The position numbers and the translations under genes are program-made. Positions 20,098-29,357 of a DNA stretch of 64,000 nt are shown here, one piece after another. The notes beneath the pieces were generated by a model that ran no database searches, was not told the DNA's origin, and saw only the letters and a list, made by a program, of their open reading frames with translations. Source of the stretch: Paenibacillus sp. G2S3. GTDB lineage: Bacteria > Bacillota > Bacilli > Paenibacillales > Paenibacillaceae. Location of the stretch: contig NZ_CP126095.1 of assembly GCF_030123105.1 (NCBI RefSeq), positions 5,394,001 to 5,458,000 of the forward strand, read 5' to 3'. How positions within the stretch are numbered: the stretch's first letter is position 1; every line of letters begins with the position of its first letter.

Positions 20098-20457
20098 TTA
20101 GATTATTGCTGTATGTTTTTCCCACGCTACTATACGATGAGAATCTACCAATTGCCCCGAAGCCTGCTTTCCCCAGACCGAGATCCCTATCTGTGCTTCA
20201 ACTTCTTCTGATGTCGCAAACTCAAATTCAAATGCATCTAAATCAGCAAAATAGTCTCTAGTTAGAACTTGGTTAGGTGCGAGACTTACCATTTCATTCA
20301 CATACATCGTTCTTAATCCATTTAGATAAAAGCCTTGAATGACGAGATTATATGGATTAAGAGAATCACGATTAACTACTTTTACTGTTACGATTTGTGT
20401 CTGTCTAATCCCCATAATTGGACCATTATCCATAGGTCCGGTTGAAAATAATGCCAT
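20098..20457 (-). CDS. Stand-alone N-terminal domain of the collagen-like cluster
   Basis: A 119-residue protein (MALFSTGPMDNGP...) that consists only of the domain found at the N-termini of the two collagen-like proteins. Shared features are STGP near the start, GIRQTQ, QGFYLNGLRTMYV, VLTRDYFADLDAFEF, ISVWGK and GQLVDSHRI. The ATG at 20457 follows GGGAGGAG by about nine bases; a longer upstream frame lacks a ribosome site. It is first in an operon with the 854-residue protein. The domain is probably an all-beta anchor or assembly module, with this copy acting as a cap, adaptor or base layer. That role is inference, and no family name is known to me for it. Confidence 0.8.
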   Translation of the reverse strand: MALFSTGPMDNGPIMGIRQTQIVTVKVVNRDSLNPYNLVIQGFYLNGLRTMYVNEMVSLAPNQVLTRDYFADLDAFEFEFATSEEVEAQIGISVWGKQASGQLVDSHRIVAWEKHTAII

Positions 20458-20533
20458 CTTTATTCGCTCCTCCCTTCCACTGCAAATTAAAAAATTACAA
20501 ACTATAACACTAGTAACATGGTTCATAATTAAT

Positions 20534-20589
20534 AGCTCTATATAGTAATATTCTGTATTTAAAGTTAATGTGTGGACATTTATGCAAAG
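20534..20589 (-). promoter_or_regulatory. Conserved upstream block of the two-gene collagen-like operon
   Basis: This is the counterpart of 17272-17326. TAGTAATATTCT occurs at 20543-20554 and TTAATGTGTGGACAT at 20565-20579, with the same order and nearly the same spacing (22 versus 21 bases). It lies about 77 bp before the start of the small gene, so both transcription units share one regulatory signal. Confidence 0.6.
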
Positions 20590-20696
20590 GAATTACCACT
20601 CAAAAAAAGACAACCTTCTATTGTTTGAATTTATGATCTACTAATCGGACAATCTAAAACTCAAGCATTTTGTAGATTTTTCTGAGTAAGCCCCTA

Positions 20697-20724
20697 TTGC
20701 TTTTTTCGAAATATTAGTTATACT
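20697..20724 (+). promoter_or_regulatory. Probable promoter of the argS T-box leader
   Basis: TTGCTT (20697-20702) and TATACT (20719-20724) are 16 bases apart, and the T-box stem I begins about 24 bases downstream. This is the only good -10 in the short gap before the leader. Confidence 0.5.
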
Positions 20725-20744
20725 GATAAAAATTATTCAAGCAT

Positions 20745-20973
20745 CGATGAACGGGAGAGTAGTTAACGTGTTCTAGTCCTCAGCGAGCCGGGTAAGTGTA
20801 AGCCGGTACAGATCACCTAATGAAGCGCACCCGTGAGATGGACTTCTAAACCCAAGTAGGAAGTCCCGGCTGAAGACCGTTATCCTGTAAGGTGGCTAAA
20901 CGTCTGTTTAGCAACGAGAGTGGTACCGCGAGCGCTAAAGCCCTCGTCTCTTTTGAGACGAGGGCTTTTTTGT
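20745..20973 (+). promoter_or_regulatory. T-box leader with arginine specifier CGC
   Basis: The leader holds the T-box sequence AGAGTGGTACCGCGAG (about 20918-20933) and a Stem I whose base helix pairs ACGGG (20751-20755) with CCCGT (20830-20834). The specifier position reads GAAG-CGC-A, with CGC at 20826-20828, matching the known arrangement in the glyQS T-box (GAAA-GGC-A). CGC is an arginine codon. The UGGU of the antiterminator bulge would pair with an ACCA tRNA end. A second hairpin (GGACTTC with GAAGTCC) and the AGACCG region follow. Uncharged tRNA-Arg should stabilise the antiterminator and switch on argS. Confidence 0.92.
20940..20973 (+). terminator. T-box regulated terminator
   Basis: GCCCTCGTCTC and GAGACGAGGGC form an 11-bp stem with a short TTTT loop, followed by TTTTTTG. 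The left arm follows the T-box antiterminator directly, so the two structures are mutually exclusive. Confidence 0.9.
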
Positions 20974-20994
20974 ATTTTCAAAGGAGGGTATAGC

Positions 20995-22860
20995 ATGTTA
21001 AGTCAAATCATCAAAAAAAGCATTGAACAAAGTGTAAAAAAAGTATTCCACACCTTAGAAGTTGCCTACCCGAACGATGTTGCTATTCTGATCGAACAGC
21101 CAGCTAATCTAGAGCATGGTGATTATTCCTGCAACATTGCCATGCAGCTAGCTAAAACCCTGCGCAAATCCCCCCTCGTCATAGCAGAGTTAGTAAAAGC
21201 AGAAATTAAATTACAAGAGAGTTACACCGGTCTTTTACAAAAAGTCGAAGTAGCTGCTCCTGGATTTATTAATTTGTATATGGATTGGCAGGCATGGGCT
21301 AAACATTCCTTCGATCTGCCAGACAGCACGGGGGAAAAGGTCATCATCGAGCACACTTCAATCAATCCAAACAAAGCTGCTCATGTAGGTCACCTGAGAA
21401 ATGCTTGCATCGGCGATGCGCTGGTCAGAATTATGAAAAGAACCGGACATAACGTAGAGGTCCATAACTATGTTGATGATCTGGGCAACCAGCTCGCAGA
21501 TACAGTCGTGGGTTTATTAAATGTACCTTTGGAAGGCAATCATCAACGGTTCGGGGATTACTGCTGGGATCTTTATGCCAAAGTGAACAAAGAATATGCA
21601 CAGAATCCAGAGATGACGCACAAACGCACGGATATGCTGCATGCCCTTGAACAGGGTGACGGCAATGAGGCGTGGCTGGGTAACCTTGTCGCTGAACGTA
21701 TTGTGAGAGAGCATGTAGCGGAAATGAAGCGTTTCAGTATTCACTATGACCTGCTGGTATGGGAGAGCAATATTTTAAAAGAGGGATTCTGGGTAGCCGC
21801 ATCTGAGCTATTGAAGCAAACGGCAGTTTTTGTACAGGAGACTGAAGGTAAGCTTGCGGGCTGCTGGGTGCTAAAGCAAGGGACAGAGGTTAGCAGTGGA
21901 GCGGATTCAGAGGATCATCAGATGGATAAGGTGCTTGTGCGTTCGAATGGGATTTTGACGTACACTGCCAAAGACATTGCCTATCATCTCTGGAAATTCG
22001 GTCTACTATCCAAAGATTTCACCTACAGTGAATTCTCGTCCGGTTTATGGACCACAGGATTAACCGGAACCCAGGCCCCCTATGGACATGCGGACCGTGT
22101 CATTAACGTGATTGATTATAGACAGGAATATCCGCAACAAATGGTTAAGCAAGCTTTAGGCGCATTAGGTTATAACAATCAGGCTGAGAAGCTCCATCAT
22201 GTAAGTTATGGCGTTGTTTCTCTTAGTCCGGCCTCTGCTGCTGAGCTGGGGATAGATGTTTCAGAAGGGAAATCTTCTTATGCCATGTCCGGGCGCCAAG
22301 GAATCGGCGTTAAGGTGAGCGATTTAGTAAAGCTTATGGAACAGAACATAGAACATTCGCGCTCCGATAAAGAGGGTCTTTCCAGCCATATCATTGCAGC
22401 TGCTGCTATTCGTTATTATCTGCTGCGGTTTAACCTGGGAACGGAAATCGTGTTTGATTTCAAACAGGCTACCGAAATATCTGGTAATACCGGGGTTTAT
22501 CTGATGTACACCTATGCGCGTGCTAGCAGTGTGTTGAGCAAATCTACAATTCCATTCATTACAGATGCCTCACAGCTTCAATTCCCAATCGAAATGGAAA
22601 AAGCAGAGCTTGCGCTGCTGAGACAGCTTAGCCTCTGGCAGGAGACATTGTATTCTGCCAGCATAGAATTAACGCCGAATATACTCTGCACGTATGCGCA
22701 TACCTTAGCCACACTCTTCAATAACTTCTATTCTATATGTCCGATTTTAAAAGGTGAGGAAGCTACCATCGCGTTCCGCCTCTGGCTCACTTCGAGATTT
22801 AAGGACACTTTAGGTGATGTGCTAAATGTGCTTGGGTTACCGACTCCGAGCCGTATGTAG
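20995..22860 (+). CDS. argS: Arginyl-tRNA synthetase
   Basis: A 621-residue class I synthetase, longer than many bacterial ArgRS. It has the N-terminal additional domain (about 1-100), the HIGH motif as HVGHLR (about 133) with KAAHVGHLRNACIGDALVRI around it, a KMSKS-like loop written MSGRQG, and the C-terminal DALR anticodon-binding domain (from about 500, AAIRYYLLRFNLGTEIVFD). The ATG at 20995 follows AGGAGG by seven bases, after the T-box terminator. It charges tRNA-Arg. Sequence features such as a long insert around residues 270-350 (EVSSGADSEDHQMDK) suggest a divergent lineage, and a second, housekeeping argS elsewhere in the genome is possible. The downstream terminator serves both this gene and the convergent GH94 gene. 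Confidence 0.93.
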   Translation: MLSQIIKKSIEQSVKKVFHTLEVAYPNDVAILIEQPANLEHGDYSCNIAMQLAKTLRKSPLVIAELVKAEIKLQESYTGLLQKVEVAAPGFINLYMDWQAWAKHSFDLPDSTGEKVIIEHTSINPNKAAHVGHLRNACIGDALVRIMKRTGHNVEVHNYVDDLGNQLADTVVGLLNVPLEGNHQRFGDYCWDLYAKVNKEYAQNPEMTHKRTDMLHALEQGDGNEAWLGNLVAERIVREHVAEMKRFSIHYDLLVWESNILKEGFWVAASELLKQTAVFVQETEGKLAGCWVLKQGTEVSSGADSEDHQMDKVLVRSNGILTYTAKDIAYHLWKFGLLSKDFTYSEFSSGLWTTGLTGTQAPYGHADRVINVIDYRQEYPQQMVKQALGALGYNNQAEKLHHVSYGVVSLSPASAAELGIDVSEGKSSYAMSGRQGIGVKVSDLVKLMEQNIEHSRSDKEGLSSHIIAAAAIRYYLLRFNLGTEIVFDFKQATEISGNTGVYLMYTYARASSVLSKSTIPFITDASQLQFPIEMEKAELALLRQLSLWQETLYSASIELTPNILCTYAHTLATLFNNFYSICPILKGEEATIAFRLWLTSRFKDTLGDVLNVLGLPTPSRM

Positions 22861-22872
22861 AAGATATAGAAA

Positions 22873-22915
22873 AAAGGGCAATCTCCACGTTTATGGCGGA
22901 GATTGCCCTTCTATT
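22873..22915. terminator. Bidirectional terminator argS/GH94
   Basis: GGGCAATCTCC and GGAGATTGCCC form an 11-bp stem with an A-run before and a T-rich tract after. It lies between the converging genes. Confidence 0.85.
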
Positions 22916-22921
22916 ATTATC

Positions 22922-25900
22922 TTACTTATAAATGTGTATCACATTTCCAGCTTCTACGCAGAGACGATCAAAGTCTTCACGTTTGATACGGATACCGCCA
23001 CTACGGTAGCGATTAAGCGTACCTTCGGCTTGCACTTCCGTACCGTTAACAGTAATCCGACTGTTATCAGAGCCCGTAAGGTGATAAATAAAGTCTACCT
23101 TAGTGCCTGCATATTCAAAGCTAAAGCGCATTCCGTCCAGCGACTCCGGCAGAATTGGGTCGATAATTAAATCTCCGCCTTCCGTACGGATCCCTAGTGC
23201 ATTCGAGATCAACTGGTTCATATAGATCCCAGGACCGCTAGAATAGATTCTCCAGCCACCTTTGACCGCTACGTCACCATTACGCAGCTTATCAAAATTC
23301 TCCTGCGCCTCATAACGGGTGTTAAATTTACCATCCGAGCTACTGAAATAAGAGTTAGCTTGACGTAGTTCAGCGTTTGGCACCACGTCACGGATTCCGA
23401 TCGGATTGATCGCCGCTAGGCCATTCCAAACCTGATCGGTTTTCCCTAGCTTAGCCATAGCTTCTACATAACGGATATGTGCATGTACATATTGAAGTCC
23501 AATTTCCCGACCAAAGTTAGAAGCTTGCTCCGCACGTTTGAAATGGGTGCTAACGCCACCAACATATTGAGCTGGACGGTTCATTAGACGAACGCCATCT
23601 GGACAGAACAGTTTATCCTGGATCACTTCATAGTGCGCTTCGGCCTGTTCTGGTGTCAGCAGCTCACTGATCATACTGCGCGTCATTGGCAGCAGACGGT
23701 ATTGGATCCCTGTTTCCGTATCACTTGGATGTACCATAAGCTTCACTTGCTCTGGGTCCTCCATATACAAGAAGCCGGGAATTACCTCAGATTGGAGCAT
23801 ATGTGTATTGAAATCCTCACGAATTCCCTCTACCATCGCTTTCAGCTCTTCCGAACCTGCTGGATCAACTTTATGAAGCACTTCTGAGAACTGATTCAAT
23901 GTCTGATAGGTAAGCGCCACTGTCCAACTGCTAACCATGTACTGCTTCAGCTGTGGATTTGCAGGCTGTAGTGTATCATCCCAGTCTCCATCACCGTAAG
24001 AAGACAAATGCGTGTCATGCAGGAAGTGATTCTTAATGTAAGCAACTTCCTTCCGTGCATGATCCAGCAGTGTCGCTTTTTCTTCAGTAAAATCAAAGCT
24101 ATGCTTACGAGTATACGGCACAGTTGCTTGCAAAATACTGTAGTCTTGCGTTACCGCCAAATAATCTCCAAGCACTTTGAGGGGCCATACAATAATATCT
24201 CCGTGGCTCTCTTCTTGCTGAATCTTCGTATATTTATCAAACATGAACCACTGTGGCCAGTTACCATCATCTTCATATTGATGAGCATACAGAGTCAGCA
24301 ATATTTCACGAACCTGTTCGTATTTTTGCGTAGCCATGAAGTATTCCACCGGTCCCTGACACACGTCACGGGTTCCCCAAGCAGCGCCGCCATATTGTTC
24401 CAATCCGTGAGGGACAGAATAATGGACGAGCATATTATGCGTATACCACCAAGCTAGAGCATTAACCTTAAACAACTCACCTTCTGACCCATCACCTAAC
24501 GTCAAGCGGAAGCCATTCATAACCCCACTATAGAACTCGCGGTATGCGGAAATCTCCTCTTCAGCTGTACGGCTGCTCGATTGAATCTCCTTACCATCCA
24601 GAAGACCTTGAATGTTCAATGTCCACTCACTGCTCTCCGACAATTCCAGAATAGCTAGCGGTGCATCAGATTGCTCAGCATGAGAGACAAGTCTACCTTC
24701 ATTTTGAAGAGTGAAATCCGCTCCCTGTACCTTAAATTTATACTGCAGATCAGGATATTCTCCTGCACTTAGTGCGCTTCTATCAGCAGAGAAGGTTACA
24801 GTTCCCTCTTCTTGCTTGAATTGATATGGAAGCTCGTATTCGTTAACGTTCATAGTGATTTGATTAGTAACTAAATAGCGATAAGCTTTTCCACTTTCCG
24901 TACGCACATTCAGGAATATCTCCGGAGAATCTGCAGTAGTGTAGTTCGTAATAATGAAGCATTCACCATCTGTTCTGTAATACCAACGGGAATAGTTGAA
25001 ACCAACTTCGAACAGAGAAGGCATGGTCAGGAGGCGATATTCGCCATTCCACTGCACATAGATTCTTTGTCCCGAAGCTTTTGGAATGTTTAGTGCATTT
25101 CTGGCATTGGTCATGAGCTTGTTGAAATTGGTATTGCCAATAACGACTTGAGAGTTAAATATTCCGTACATATAGGAAGTCGTAGTGATAACCTTATCGT
25201 TAAGTCGGGCGTTATCTCCACTCATTAGAATATGACCGTGTGGTCTCTCTACTCTGAGTTCCTTTTCTTTCAATACAACATGCTCATAATTTTCTGTGAA
25301 GAAAGATAGTAGTAAGTCTCCCTCTTTCTCCTCTTGATAACGAACCGGGAACAAGGCATCGATCTCTTCGCTCGTCAGAGAATTTGCAGCTAACGGTGCT
25401 CCCAGCTCTTTGGTCAAGAAAGAACGCTCGATCGGTGCTTCAGCTTCTAATGGTAACTCTTTTACAGCTTCCCAAGCCGCAGCAACGTCCTTCGTGAATT
25501 CTAACGAGGTAATCGCTTCTGGATGATCTTGCTTGAACAATCCATAAAATACAAACTGGGCTTCACCACTCAGCTTCACCCGCTCCGATTGCAGCGCAGT
25601 ATAAGCGAATTCATATTGATAGATTTCATTGCTTAATTGTTCACGACTCAGACTTTCCGGCTGATTGGTCTCTTTATAAGACAATCCGAAGAATTGAAAA
25701 CCATCTGTTGAAAAGCTTGCTGCCTTAGTGATCGCACCTTGCTGCAAATATGGGAATTTACCACCTTGCGGCTGATTCTGTCTGGAGCATACGACATATC
25801 CCTTCGACTGATCCTCGAATACGGCATGATCAATATATTGTGACAGGTAGGCTTCATTACTGCGAACTGCACCGATATCGGCAATACCCACATCTTGCCC

Positions 25901-26266
25901 GTACACGAGATCCACATCTGCATTTTGCCCTGTAAGTTTCACATCCCAGAACCAAGCGCCTTGAGCTGTCGGAGTAAAAATAACCTGATACTCGATATTT
26001 TCCGCTGTACCTTCCCAAACCAAGCGGTTTCCAGCCTTACGTACAGTGCTTGAGGAATGAATGCCCAGCAAAGGAACAGCTTGAATGCTTCCATTACTAT
26101 GAATGCGTAAATATAGGTTGGATAAGGAGCCATCCACGATATTAGGTAGCAATTGATTGATCATTGTCCGTTCATGGAGAACTTGGAACAAGTCCCCACT
26201 GTTTGTAAAAGTGAATGATAAGTCTCCAGCGTTTAAATGGATGTTAGAATTCATATTAGTAGTCAT
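22922..26266 (-). CDS. GH94 phosphorylase, probably 1,2-beta-oligoglucan phosphorylase
   Basis: A 1114-residue protein, too long for cellobiose phosphorylase (about 800) but right for the 1,2-beta-oligoglucan phosphorylase group. Large beta-sandwich domains (about 1-570) precede an (alpha/alpha)6 barrel (about 620-1030). The catalytic acid lies in GDGDWDD (D763/D764). Barrel motifs GGAAWGTRDVCQGPVEYF and WPQWFMFDKY are also present. GH94 enzymes split beta-glucans with phosphate to give glucose 1-phosphate. GAGGAG precedes the ATG by seven or so bases. It is the last gene of a unit with an esterase and a GH3 beta-glucosidase, an order like the sophorose-type locus of Listeria. The exact substrate is inferred from length and neighbours. 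Confidence 0.8.
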   Translation of the reverse strand: MTTNMNSNIHLNAGDLSFTFTNSGDLFQVLHERTMINQLLPNIVDGSLSNLYLRIHSNGSIQAVPLLGIHSSSTVRKAGNRLVWEGTAENIEYQVIFTPTAQGAWFWDVKLTGQNADVDLVYGQDVGIADIGAVRSNEAYLSQYIDHAVFEDQSKGYVVCSRQNQPQGGKFPYLQQGAITKAASFSTDGFQFFGLSYKETNQPESLSREQLSNEIYQYEFAYTALQSERVKLSGEAQFVFYGLFKQDHPEAITSLEFTKDVAAAWEAVKELPLEAEAPIERSFLTKELGAPLAANSLTSEEIDALFPVRYQEEKEGDLLLSFFTENYEHVVLKEKELRVERPHGHILMSGDNARLNDKVITTTSYMYGIFNSQVVIGNTNFNKLMTNARNALNIPKASGQRIYVQWNGEYRLLTMPSLFEVGFNYSRWYYRTDGECFIITNYTTADSPEIFLNVRTESGKAYRYLVTNQITMNVNEYELPYQFKQEEGTVTFSADRSALSAGEYPDLQYKFKVQGADFTLQNEGRLVSHAEQSDAPLAILELSESSEWTLNIQGLLDGKEIQSSSRTAEEEISAYREFYSGVMNGFRLTLGDGSEGELFKVNALAWWYTHNMLVHYSVPHGLEQYGGAAWGTRDVCQGPVEYFMATQKYEQVREILLTLYAHQYEDDGNWPQWFMFDKYTKIQQEESHGDIIVWPLKVLGDYLAVTQDYSILQATVPYTRKHSFDFTEEKATLLDHARKEVAYIKNHFLHDTHLSSYGDGDWDDTLQPANPQLKQYMVSSWTVALTYQTLNQFSEVLHKVDPAGSEELKAMVEGIREDFNTHMLQSEVIPGFLYMEDPEQVKLMVHPSDTETGIQYRLLPMTRSMISELLTPEQAEAHYEVIQDKLFCPDGVRLMNRPAQYVGGVSTHFKRAEQASNFGREIGLQYVHAHIRYVEAMAKLGKTDQVWNGLAAINPIGIRDVVPNAELRQANSYFSSSDGKFNTRYEAQENFDKLRNGDVAVKGGWRIYSSGPGIYMNQLISNALGIRTEGGDLIIDPILPESLDGMRFSFEYAGTKVDFIYHLTGSDNSRITVNGTEVQAEGTLNRYRSGGIRIKREDFDRLCVEAGNVIHIYK

Positions 26267-26313
26267 ATTCTTGCACTCCTCTATTACGACAGCCTGTGTC
26301 GTATATATTCTAG

Positions 26314-28482
26314 TTAAGCTAATGTTAAGCGAAAATCGCGTTCTTTAACCTCTTGGCTATTTGGACCTACGAACAATTTGAATTGTCCCGGATCACTGCT
26401 AAAGCTTAAATCGCTATGATAGTAACGAAGCTGTTCTTCCGTAAGCGTAAAGCTCACTTCCTGGCTTTCTCCCGGGGAGAGGCTGATCTTAGCAAAGTCT
26501 TTCAGTTCCTTCATTGGTCTAACAACTTCTCCTGAAATGTCTCGGATATAGAGCTGCACTACCTCTTCACCTTGTACATTACCTGTATTAGTCACCGTAA
26601 CAGTTACTTTAATAGGCTGATCCTTCGTCATTATTTCACCGGAAAGGATCGGTTCACTGTAGCCAAATGTCGTATAGCTAAGACCAAAGCCAAATGGCAG
26701 GAACGGCTCATTAGGAATGTCCAGATATTGTGAGACATAACGCTTGTCAGCACCCGGTACATGAAGAGGACGTCCAGTATTAAAATGATTGTAATAGACC
26801 GGAATTTGTCCTACAGATACAGGGAAAGACATCGTCAATCTTCCGGACGGATTCTCATCTCCATACAGTAGACTGGTAATCGCGGCACCGCCCTCGCTTC
26901 CTGGGAACCAGGCTTCCAGAATGGCGTCCGCGTTCTCGATCACACCACTAAGATCCAGTGGGCGTCCGTTAAACAACACCACTACAACAGGCTTACCCAG
27001 CGTCTTCATACGTTGCAAAAGCTCACGCTGCGCTTCCGGCAAGCGGATATCTGAACGACTTCCAGCTTCTCCGCTCATATCCGAATGTTCTCCAAGCGCC
27101 AGCACAATTACATCGGCTTCCAGCGCTACCGCTTTCGCCTCCAGCCATTGCTCTTCTGTTAAGGTCTCAATCCCGGAGCCTTCTGCAACGGTAATCTTAC
27201 CTGCAGCTGCACGAGCTTCAAGGGCTGGAGCAAGACGGCTAGCTTCTTCTGTTGAACCCAACCAAGACCATGGCCCAAGAATATCTCCGTTATTGGCAAA
27301 CGGTCCGATTAGCGCAATCCGCTGCTCTGCCGCAAGCGGCAGAACCTGATCATTCTTCAGTAGAACGCAGGATTTAACCGCTAATTCTCTCGCTGCTGTC
27401 CGGTGAGCCTCACAGAAAATTACCTCGCGCTCTTTCTCTATATCTGCCCCACGTAACGGATTCTCAAACAAGCCCAGTCTTTGCTTCAATTTCAAAATAC
27501 GAAGTACGGCTTCATCAATGATGCTTTCATCCACTTGCCCTTCAGCTACAAGAGTTGGCAATTGGTGAACATAACACTCTGTCATCATCTCGATATCCAC
27601 GCTAGCTTTGATAGCTTTAAGTGCTGCTTCAGCCTCATCCTCGGCGACACCATGCGGGATCAGTTCCTTCACCGCGCCCCAATCCGAGATCAACACGCCA
27701 TCAAAGCCCCATTCCTCACGCAGCAGCTGACGAAGCAGCTTAACGTTTCCGCTTATCGGAATCCCGTCAATCGTGTTGAATGAAGTCATAACCATTTCTG
27801 CACCCTCATCCAGTGCTGCACGATAGGCTGGCAGATAATATTCCCGTAGCTGACGTTCTGATAAATCGACCGTATTATAATCCCGTCCGCCTTCGGATAG
27901 ACCATAGGCTGCAAAGTGCTTCACACAAGCCGCCATACGACTTATATCACCCGTCAAGTCACTTCCCTGAAATCCGCGTACAAATGCACGGGCAAACCTA
28001 CCATTCAAATAAGGATCCTCGCCGGTAGACTCCATCACTCTTCCCCAGCGTGGGTCCCGAACAAGATCGGCCATAGGTGCAAAAGTAACGTGTACACCAG
28101 ATACTGCCGCTTCTTTAGCCGCAATCTCCGCGCTCAGCTCTGCTCGTTCCATATCCCAAGAGCATCCAATCGCCAGTGGTACCGGAAAAATCGTCTTAAA
28201 GCCATGTACGATATCCGCCATCATCAGCAATGGAATACCCAATCTATTTTTACGTAAGTGAGCTTCCTGGACGGCAATGACTTGCTCTGCCCCCGAAAGT
28301 CCAAGTACTGAACCACTGTTCTCAATCATGTGATCCGTAATCCCCATGGATGCCATAGGGCCAGTGATTTGCCCTCCTTCTTCCGCTCCTTCATAGAAAT
28401 TAGCGGCTAGCTGCTGCAATTGTGCTATTTTCTCTTCAAGCGTCATCTGGTTTAGCAGCGACGTCAGTTGCTGGTCTTTCAT
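26314..28482 (-). CDS. GH3 beta-glucosidase
   Basis: A 722-residue GH3 enzyme with a TIM-barrel domain (about 1-330), an alpha/beta sandwich (about 365-570) and a fibronectin-III-like tail (about 620-710). Motifs include KHFAAYG (about 188) and RDPRWGR, and the nucleophile is D267 in VLISDWGA. No signal peptide is seen, so it should act inside the cell. The ATG at 28482 has GGAGG about six bases before it; a longer frame upstream is unsupported. It lies 48 bp before the GH94 gene and 44 bp after the esterase gene. In Listeria a GH3 beside an oligoglucan phosphorylase prefers sophorose, which suggests cleavage of beta-1,2-linked glucose dimers here. Confidence 0.88.
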   Translation of the reverse strand: MKDQQLTSLLNQMTLEEKIAQLQQLAANFYEGAEEGGQITGPMASMGITDHMIENSGSVLGLSGAEQVIAVQEAHLRKNRLGIPLLMMADIVHGFKTIFPVPLAIGCSWDMERAELSAEIAAKEAAVSGVHVTFAPMADLVRDPRWGRVMESTGEDPYLNGRFARAFVRGFQGSDLTGDISRMAACVKHFAAYGLSEGGRDYNTVDLSERQLREYYLPAYRAALDEGAEMVMTSFNTIDGIPISGNVKLLRQLLREEWGFDGVLISDWGAVKELIPHGVAEDEAEAALKAIKASVDIEMMTECYVHQLPTLVAEGQVDESIIDEAVLRILKLKQRLGLFENPLRGADIEKEREVIFCEAHRTAARELAVKSCVLLKNDQVLPLAAEQRIALIGPFANNGDILGPWSWLGSTEEASRLAPALEARAAAGKITVAEGSGIETLTEEQWLEAKAVALEADVIVLALGEHSDMSGEAGSRSDIRLPEAQRELLQRMKTLGKPVVVVLFNGRPLDLSGVIENADAILEAWFPGSEGGAAITSLLYGDENPSGRLTMSFPVSVGQIPVYYNHFNTGRPLHVPGADKRYVSQYLDIPNEPFLPFGFGLSYTTFGYSEPILSGEIMTKDQPIKVTVTVTNTGNVQGEEVVQLYIRDISGEVVRPMKELKDFAKISLSPGESQEVSFTLTEEQLRYYHSDLSFSSDPGQFKLFVGPNSQEVKERDFRLTLA

Positions 28483-28526
28483 CTCAAATCCTCCATAATA
28501 TCTCTTTCTGCAATTGCTCATTGCTC

Positions 28527-29276
28527 TTAGTTGTACAAGAAATCAAAAGTTGTCTTCAGATGTTTCTCCCAGAATCTCCATTCATGCGTTCCTGGGGTCT
28601 CAACATATTGAAATGTATAGGGACTTGCTTGCATATGCGAAGCAAATTCCCTGTTCATCTCCACAAATGGATCTTCCGAACCACAGCAGGTCAGAATCGA
28701 AGGCAACTTCCGTTTATCGCCGACCAATTTAGCCGCTAAAGCATATATATCTTGATCCGGCTTAATTTGTAAGCGTTTTCCGAAAGCGCCTGCCATCTCC
28801 CTCGCCATATCCGAAGACATTTGCGGGTCTCTCAATCTTTTCTGAATATCTGTAACGCCTGATAAGGAAACTACTTTGCTGTAACGCTCGGGATAGGTAA
28901 GCGCACATTTTAATGCCCCATATCCGCCCATCGATAGACCCGCAACATACGTCTTATGCGGATCATCATCCAGTCTCAACATTCGGCCACAAAGCTCAGG
29001 AAGCTCTTGCGTAACATAATGGAAGTAATCCAGTCCGTACTCCATATCTGTATAATAGCTTCTGCCTACCTGAGGCATTATGACTGTGCAGCCATACTTG
29101 TTAGCATACTGCTCAATGGTGGTCAGCCTGTACCATGTGCTAGCATTATCGCCAGCACCATGTAACAGATAGAGCGTTCCTCCGGTGGTGTTGCCCGAAT
29201 CAACGGGGGAGATGATACTGATGGACGTTGTCATTCTTAAGGTAGGAGAACCAGTCTCAACGGTTAGAAGTGCCAT
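28527..29276 (-). CDS. Alpha/beta-hydrolase esterase (EstA / esterase D type)
   Basis: A 249-residue serine esterase. The catalytic triad can be placed as S115 in GLSMGGYGA, D202 in CGSEDPF and H231 in PGTHEWRFW. The HGAGDNASTW segment near residue 39 provides the oxyanion hole. Family members release acetyl, feruloyl or other small acyl groups, and several tributyrin esterases of Firmicutes look like this. It probably de-esterifies sugar chains before the GH3 and GH94 enzymes act. AAGGAG precedes the ATG by about seven bases. The three genes are close enough to be one transcript starting in the gap after lacI. Confidence 0.85.
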   Translation of the reverse strand: MALLTVETGSPTLRMTTSISIISPVDSGNTTGGTLYLLHGAGDNASTWYRLTTIEQYANKYGCTVIMPQVGRSYYTDMEYGLDYFHYVTQELPELCGRMLRLDDDPHKTYVAGLSMGGYGALKCALTYPERYSKVVSLSGVTDIQKRLRDPQMSSDMAREMAGAFGKRLQIKPDQDIYALAAKLVGDKRKLPSILTCCGSEDPFVEMNREFASHMQASPYTFQYVETPGTHEWRFWEKHLKTTFDFLYN

Positions 29277-29357
29277 ATGTCATCTCCTTACGGAACCTTT
29301 TTTAAAATATAAGAAATTATATGCTTACGCTATAAATTATCCTTCTATTTCTCGCTC

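Noticed and set aside
20765..20900. Specifier other than CGC in the T-box leader (for example ACC after TCTAA)
   Set aside because: Alignment with the glyQS T-box places the specifier directly before A and the closing strand of the Stem I base helix; only CGC satisfies this, and it agrees with the gene product.
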